From: Cylindrodendrum hubeiense
Taxonomy: Eukaryota > Ascomycota > Sordariomycetes > Hypocreales > Nectriaceae
NCBI GenBank assembly: GCA_014621425.1
Contig: JAANBB010000700.1
Location: 1 to 14,363 of the forward strand
Direction: 5' to 3'
DNA: 14,363 nt
This document shows, piece after piece, positions 10,257 through 14,363 of this stretch (positions are counted from its first letter, which is position 1; each line of letters starts with the position of its first letter). The notes beneath the pieces are model-generated. The model saw only the letters and a program-made list of their open reading frames with translations. It had not been told where the DNA came from and did not search any database. The position numbers and the translations under genes were made by a program.

Positions 10257-11146
10257 ACCCGATGCTCCGAGAGCTAGGGTGCCTCTTGAGCATCCATTCA
10301 CACAATACTTGACCTTCTTCTTCTTATCCTTGTCACTTTACACCCAAACCACATTGTTTCCTTTGTCAAAGCATAGAACGCGCTCGCAGGACTGGATCAC
10401 GGTTGTATGTATCATATGAGTGAGCAAAACGGATGTACGGGAAACATAGAAGGCCCTTTGGGGAGATTTTCTTTGAGAGTTTGACGATACCAATCTTTAA
10501 CCCTCGGTGCATATGGCTCGCTGGGGGCGAATGGGAATGAAAGCTGGCGTATAGTTACACGAAGAGAGAAATTTGAACAGCGCTGAGATTGATCTCACGA
10601 TGATGGCCATGTTGTTTGCGAGTTCCTTTAGGTACATTATTTCTTGTAGCTTCCTGGCAGAGACGACCTGCGCTGTTTATCATTACGGTAAAGGCTGTCG
10701 CGCAGATTCATTTTGCTGGTGACGGGTGATTTCATGATGCTTTGGCCTGCGGCTGCAACTAAACTGGTGAGGCGAGACGGTTGACGCCACAAGGGGACCC
10801 CACAGGCTAGATGGAGAAATTGACACCTCATAGTAATGGGCTAATAGATCTGCAGTCGACCCAATTAATCTGATGCAACATGGCATTTCCAGATCGAAAC
10901 GGCTACAAGGGCTTCGGATCTCTGGTCAAGTCGACCTATGGAGGTTAGCATGAATCATAACGTAGGTAGCTAGTACCTACCGGCTCTGGTGTGGGCCTAC
11001 TTCCCGTCCCCACGTGTGACATCCCCTACGACGCCCAAACTTACCGCAACTGCCACTACGTACTCGCACCGAACCTTACCCCAGATCTCCAAATCTCCAC
11101 CGTCAGCTCACCCTGCAAAAACCGTAAACAAACAACAAGGGGCGCC
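10257..11146. other. Intergenic region between two plus-strand genes
   Basis: Holds the 3' untranslated region of the zinc protein and the promoter and leader of the next gene. No open frame here has family features and no tRNA-like structure was seen. The only clear structural element is the short inverted repeat at 10962-10980. The 11000-11146 part is C/A-rich and probably the leader. Confidence 0.55.
10962..10980. repeat. 7-bp inverted repeat of the AGGTAC family
   Basis: GTAGGTA (10962-10968) and TACCTAC (10974-10980) flank GCTAG. It is the same word type as the hairpins near 6929 and 7034, here about 170 bp upstream of the next start codon. Confidence 0.65.
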
Positions 11147-12591
11147 ATGTCCTCCTCCCTCCAGCGCTCCCGGTCTCTCCGGAAGCCCGCAACCACAACC
11201 ATCGCCAACGACGCGGCGCGCGGAAACAGGACGTCGAGCCCCGCCATGGCTCCCCGAGTCGCCTGCCCGTCAAGCCGCTGACTCGAAGCGCCACCGCCGC
11301 CTCGGCCACCGGCACCACGAGGACCTTGAGGAGCGGCTCTGCGACATCAAGTGGCCTCGCCCGTTCTTCATCAGTACGGCAGTCGTCGAATTTAAAGCCG
11401 ACATCGACGATGACGACGACGACGGCGACGACGACGACGAAAGAGCCGCCAAAGAGGGAGACGAGCCGGTATCCGCCATCGACTACCACCACCAGACCGC
11501 GTCCGGCGGTGAGGCCGACTTCCTCCGATGGGCCGCCGGCACAATCGAGACGAGTTCTCCCACATACTCGTGCCAAGAGCACGGCCACAGCCCCAACAAC
11601 CACGGCAATTAGGGGAGCTCCCGTACTACGACCGCCCTCTGGAGGTTCGTCCTCGTCAGCGTCCTCGACGACAACCAGAACTGTCACCCGAACTGTCACC
11701 CGGAAGGTTTCCAGCCACGACAAGCCTGCCGCCGCTTCCACGCAGGCTCAGCCTCGCCTGCGACCGACTTTCTCAACCCTTCAGCAACACTATTCCCCGG
11801 CCAAGTCTGCCGCCCCAAAGCCCCTAACGGCCACCTTCCTCGCACCGCCGTCCCCATCCAAACTACCCGCCAACGTCGCCGCCTCCGCCGAGACGAGCAG
11901 GTTGCAGACAGAGCTGCTCCAGCTGCATCTTTTACACCGAGACGCAGCCACCGTCGATGCTGAGTGGAAGGCGAGCGCGAAACATAAGCTCGGAGAGCGG
12001 TTCTCGAAGCTTGCAGCCGAGGGCAGGCAAATAGACGAGCGCGAGAAGGCAGAGGTTGAGAAGGAGAATGTGCTGGCGTTGAGGAGCTGGGCTGTAGGAG
12101 GAGGACTAGAAGACAGGATCCAGATGCTGGATGCTGTGATAAATGGGGCATGGACACTGGGAGAGCCTGGTGGACGCTACGCCCGTGTGATCAGGCGGTT
12201 TGAGCGCTGGGTAGACCGCATGTGTGAAATCGAGGATGCCCGTCGCGGTGATGGGGCTCTCCTGCAGGAACAAGACGTCCTCTTCATCGGCGAACTCGAC
12301 GCGGCATGGAAAGACGAGTCCACAGGTCTTATCCGCCGTCTGGACGGGATGAAGCGGCAACTAGAGGATCTGGGTCAAGTGCCGGATGAGGAGGACCAGG
12401 AACAATCAAGCCTGAGGCGTATCATGGTTGATTCACGAGCACTGGTCGAGGGCATGCTTGCAGAGCTGAGCCTCATGGAGGAAATTGAGCGGGAGGCACT
12501 CGCGCGAGAGGATGAATGGATTGAGAGGATGAACAAGGACGACGATGCGAATGATACCCCCGGGGCTGGAGCAATATGGCGAGTCGTATAG
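11147..12591 (+). CDS. Basic Ser/Thr/Pro-rich protein with helical C-terminus (HAUS8/augmin-like architecture), frame break near start
   Basis: ATG at 11147 (context GGCGCCATG) opens MSSSLQRSRSLRKPATTT and runs to a stop at 11279-11281. The frame one base back is open from 11128 to 12591 and carries the rest: SRLPVKPLTRSATAAS, a long Arg/Ser/Thr/Pro-rich stretch, then a helical C-terminus starting near 11890 (ETSRLQTELLQLHLLHRD) and ending IWRVV. The two frames appear to belong to one protein and cross between about 11230 and 11260, most simply by one missing base near the CCCC run at 11252-11255. An intron is the alternative: 11258-11382 or 11173-11258 both restore frame, but with weak donors and no good branch site. 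Translation from ATG 11410 is a third option. A basic disordered N-terminus plus an LLHR..W helix recalls HAUS8/QWRF-type augmin subunits that bind microtubules, but this is an architectural inference, not a motif match. Confidence 0.65.
11406..11440 (+). repeat. GAC trinucleotide microsatellite in coding sequence
   Basis: A GAC/ACG run with two interruptions encodes a threonine tract (MTTTTATTTT) in the disordered N-terminal part of the gene. In another frame it reads as an aspartate run, which is a shadow. Confidence 0.75.
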
Positions 12592-13271
12592 ATGATGATC
12601 AAGGGCTTTCCTTTGATTTTGAGACAGCCGCAAGGCGCAACACACGCATGCATGGGTAGGTTGAAACATTAATCACATGGGCGCGCGGTGAATGCGATTA
12701 CTTTCCATAGCATATGATGAAATATACTGCTTTTGTCACTTTCAGCAAAAGGCCGCTCTAGCTAAGACGTTTCGCAGAAGGAACCAAGGACCAAGGGACA
12801 GAAGTGCGAAGCTGGACGAGCTGTCCGGTTCCTCCCCTTCAATCCCCCCCAATCAGGAAGACGGGGTATTAAAAAAGAGAAGATGAATCAACGTGGCGGC
12901 GAATGTAACCTCCCATTCTAACTTTCAGTGTGTCATGGCATTGGCGCTGCCGAGCATAAATATCCCCCGCCTCACAACGCCCTCTAAATGGTTTCCGCAT
13001 AAATGGTCATCAAGCTCAGGTCGGGAGGGTAAGGGGTACAAGGGAAAAAATCAAGTAAAAACAAGGACCTGTCCTATCTCTATGTTCCATCGGAGGTCAG
13101 GGCGTACGGTTTCATGAGCGTTGTTGATTTCTGCACCGAAGCATGCGGGAAAAGAAGTTCCTGAGTGGTCCATCTGCCCGCGTTATCGCCTTTTTTTCAT
13201 GTGAAGAAAGCCCCTGTCATTGCGCAAGAGAAGCTCTTGGCTGGGTGGGGGTCTGGGCTAGGGGAGGCGCT
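12592..13271. other. Convergent intergenic stretch
   Basis: Lies between the stops of the helical protein gene and the 6-phosphogluconolactonase gene and must contain both 3' untranslated regions. The short open frames here show no family features. I see no RNA gene or mobile element. Confidence 0.55.
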
Positions 13272-14054
13272 TTACAGGAAAGCTCTTCGTGGGAAACTGA
13301 CACCCTCAACGGCGGGCTCGTCAACGAACCAGCTGCAGCGCTCGCCAGTGCCCTCGTTGACAAGAGCGCAAGGAAGGCCGATGTTCTGGTCAAAGATCTG
13401 CTTCATAATGTCCTTCTTGCCGGCACCGGTGGCGACAAAGGCGACACGGACGGAGTGGTTGACGACGGGGAGGGTGAGGGTGATGCGCTTCGGGGGAGGC
13501 TTGGGGGAGTCTTCGATGGGGGCGACCCAGGCGTCGGTCTCGCGGAGGAGGGCGTGGCCAGGGAAGAGGGAGCAAGTGTGACCGTCAGGGCCGCAGCCGA
13601 GAAGGAGGAGGTCGAAGATGGGGAGGCGGACCGAGTCGCGCGAGGCGAAGCTGGCAACAAGGGTCTGCTCGTACTGGTCGGCGAGTTCCTGGAGGTCATC
13701 GAGGTGGGCGACGTTGATGGGGTGGACTTTGGGTTGCTGTTCGGCGGGGAGCTTATCGAGCAGCTCGGCCTTGAGGAGGGCGTAGTTAGAGTCGGCGTGG
13801 TCGAGGGGAACGGCGCGCTCGTCGGCGAAGAAGATTTCCCAGCGGGCGAAGTCGACTTGGTCGTTAGGGCCAGAGGCGGGAGTGAGGAGGGCCTGGGCGA
13901 GGGTCTTGGGGAGCGAGCCACCGGAGACAGCGACCTTGAAGGCGCCGTGGCGGGCGAAGCCGGCGTTTTGAGCCTCAATGATGTAGAAACGAAGGGCCGG
14001 GGCGAGAGCGTTGACGCTGGGGAAGGCGTAGAGGTTGGGTTGAGTCTTACCCAT
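13272..14054 (-). CDS. 6-phosphogluconolactonase (Sol family)
   Basis: Hydrolyses 6-phosphoglucono-1,5-lactone to 6-phosphogluconate, the second step of the oxidative pentose phosphate pathway, and so supports NADPH supply. The 260-residue product has normal family length and all signature blocks: VAVSGGSLP (41-49, phosphate-binding loop), FFADERAVPLDHADSNY (75-91) and the GCGPDGHTCSLFPGH block (153-167) with the presumed catalytic His159. It ends FPRRAFL with no peroxisomal signal, so it is probably cytosolic, like yeast Sol3/Sol4. I chose the ATG at 14054 because MGKTQPNLYAFPS begins like the family and the sequence before it is a CT-rich leader. An in-frame ATG at 14210 would add 52 Ser/Thr/Pro-rich residues. 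No intron is needed. The long plus-strand open frame opposite (13143-14126) is a shadow. Confidence 0.95.
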   Translation of the reverse strand: MGKTQPNLYAFPSVNALAPALRFYIIEAQNAGFARHGAFKVAVSGGSLPKTLAQALLTPASGPNDQVDFARWEIFFADERAVPLDHADSNYALLKAELLDKLPAEQQPKVHPINVAHLDDLQELADQYEQTLVASFASRDSVRLPIFDLLLLGCGPDGHTCSLFPGHALLRETDAWVAPIEDSPKPPPKRITLTLPVVNHSVRVAFVATGAGKKDIMKQIFDQNIGLPCALVNEGTGERCSWFVDEPAVEGVSFPRRAFL

Positions 14055-14213
14055 TGTGGCGGTGGAGTTGTGAGTTGTGAGGGGGCGGGGACAGGTGGAG
14101 GATTGGCGAGAGACGACGGAAGATGAAGGGGAGGTTGGCGATGGAGTTGCGAGAATAGTGAGGATGTATGAGGATGTCCACCAGCCAAATCCCTCATTCG
14201 ACAACAGCATCAG
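14055..14213 (-). promoter_or_regulatory. Pyrimidine-rich leader/core promoter of the 6-phosphogluconolactonase gene
   Basis: Read on the minus strand, this segment is strongly C/T-rich (for example CCTCCCCTTCATCTTCC) up to the start codon, typical of fungal core promoters and leaders. A plus-strand frame (14077-14157) is also open here and could be an upstream exon of the ligase-like fragment, but its purine-rich composition is explained by the leader on the other strand. Confidence 0.5.
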
Positions 14214-14363
14214 GTTACAGTCGAAGAAATTGATGAGATCCTACACTCCCTCGCATCAAGAGTTAAATGGAGCTCCCCTGCCATCCGGGCCTCCCAGGCG
14301 ACCCTCACTCAGGGCAACCGAGGTGATCTTGAAAGGGTCTACAGGCGCTTAAATGCAACCGAA
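14214..14363 (+). CDS. Partial ATP-dependent DNA ligase-like coding segment, cut by the window edge
   Basis: From 14214 the plus strand reads VTVEEIDEILHSLASRVKW and then SSPAIRASQ, ending ERVYRRLNATE at the window edge, without a stop. This order (VTVEEID, then SSPAxRAS, then xRRLxxxE) is what I recall from the N-terminal helical region of fungal DNA ligase IV-like proteins ahead of the catalytic domain. No start codon exists in this frame back to the stop at 14169-14171. Family members carry roughly 100 or more residues before this block, yet only the short 6-phosphogluconolactonase leader lies upstream. CATCAG at 14208-14213 could be a splice acceptor; a GTGAGG donor at 14158 would give a 56-bp intron with matching phase. 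Otherwise this is a 5'-truncated copy. The family call rests on memory of the pattern only. Confidence 0.4.

Noticed and set aside
10989..11612. 207-residue plus-strand open frame with an Asp run
   Set aside because: Shifted-frame reading of the same gene. The Asp run is the GAC microsatellite read out of frame, and the better frame continues into the helical domain.
11103..11741. 212-residue minus-strand Val/Gly/Arg-rich open frame
   Set aside because: Antisense shadow of the Thr/Ser/Pro-rich part of the helical-protein gene, with no motif of its own.
13143..14126. 327-residue plus-strand open frame opposite the 6-phosphogluconolactonase gene
   Set aside because: Its Gly/Glu/Val-rich composition is the mirror of the GC-biased codons of the clearly recognised minus-strand enzyme. 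It has no family motifs.
13403..14197. 264-residue minus-strand open frame rich in Ser and Pro
   Set aside because: It is a shifted-frame shadow of the 6-phosphogluconolactonase gene and its leader.
1..14363. tRNA or rRNA genes, CRISPR arrays, transposase genes or a biosynthetic cluster
   Set aside because: Both strands were read for these and none was seen. The gene set is heterogeneous and the single transporter alone does not imply a cluster.

Overview
This window looks like nuclear DNA of a filamentous ascomycete, probably a Sordariomycete. The genes are interrupted by short introns (49-70 bp) with GT..AG ends and CTAAY/CTGAC-like branch sites. Intergenic spaces are long, leaders are pyrimidine-rich, and the proteins match families familiar from Pezizomycotina. 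All assignments were made by eye from translated motifs; no database search was possible.

Layout from left to right: (1) a six-exon plus-strand gene (123-2599) for a TBC-domain Rab GTPase-activating protein of the TBC1D5 type. (2) Converging on it, a five-exon minus-strand gene (4912-2989) for a 562-residue major facilitator resembling fungal vacuolar basic amino acid/multidrug transporters (VBA/Fnx type). (3) A 3.2-kb divergent intergenic region (4913-8123) with no recognisable gene but with low-complexity tracts and hairpin-forming AGGTACCT-type motifs. (4) A single-exon plus-strand gene (about 8124-10256) for a long, Pro/Ser-rich, probably disordered protein ending in a Cys-rich ZZ-like zinc module. 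(5) An 890-bp intergenic region with another AGGTAC-type inverted repeat. (6) A plus-strand gene (11147-12591) for a basic Ser/Thr/Pro-rich N-terminus joined to a helical C-terminus. It resembles HAUS8/augmin-type microtubule proteins in architecture only, and its reading frame breaks near codon 35. (7) A single-exon minus-strand gene (14054-13272) for 6-phosphogluconolactonase, the second enzyme of the oxidative pentose phosphate pathway. (8) At the right edge, a plus-strand open stretch (14214 to beyond the window) that reads like the interior of a fungal ATP-dependent DNA ligase-like protein, without a visible N-terminus.

The genes do not form a pathway or an obvious cluster. They look like ordinary neighbours: endolysosomal trafficking, vacuolar/drug transport, cytoskeleton and central carbon metabolism. 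I see no convincing new multi-gene system. The points most worth a second look are the frame break in gene 6, the ligase-like fragment abutting the 6-phosphogluconolactonase leader, the internal MGSGSS start context in gene 4, and the recurring AGGTACCT hairpins in the intergenic regions.
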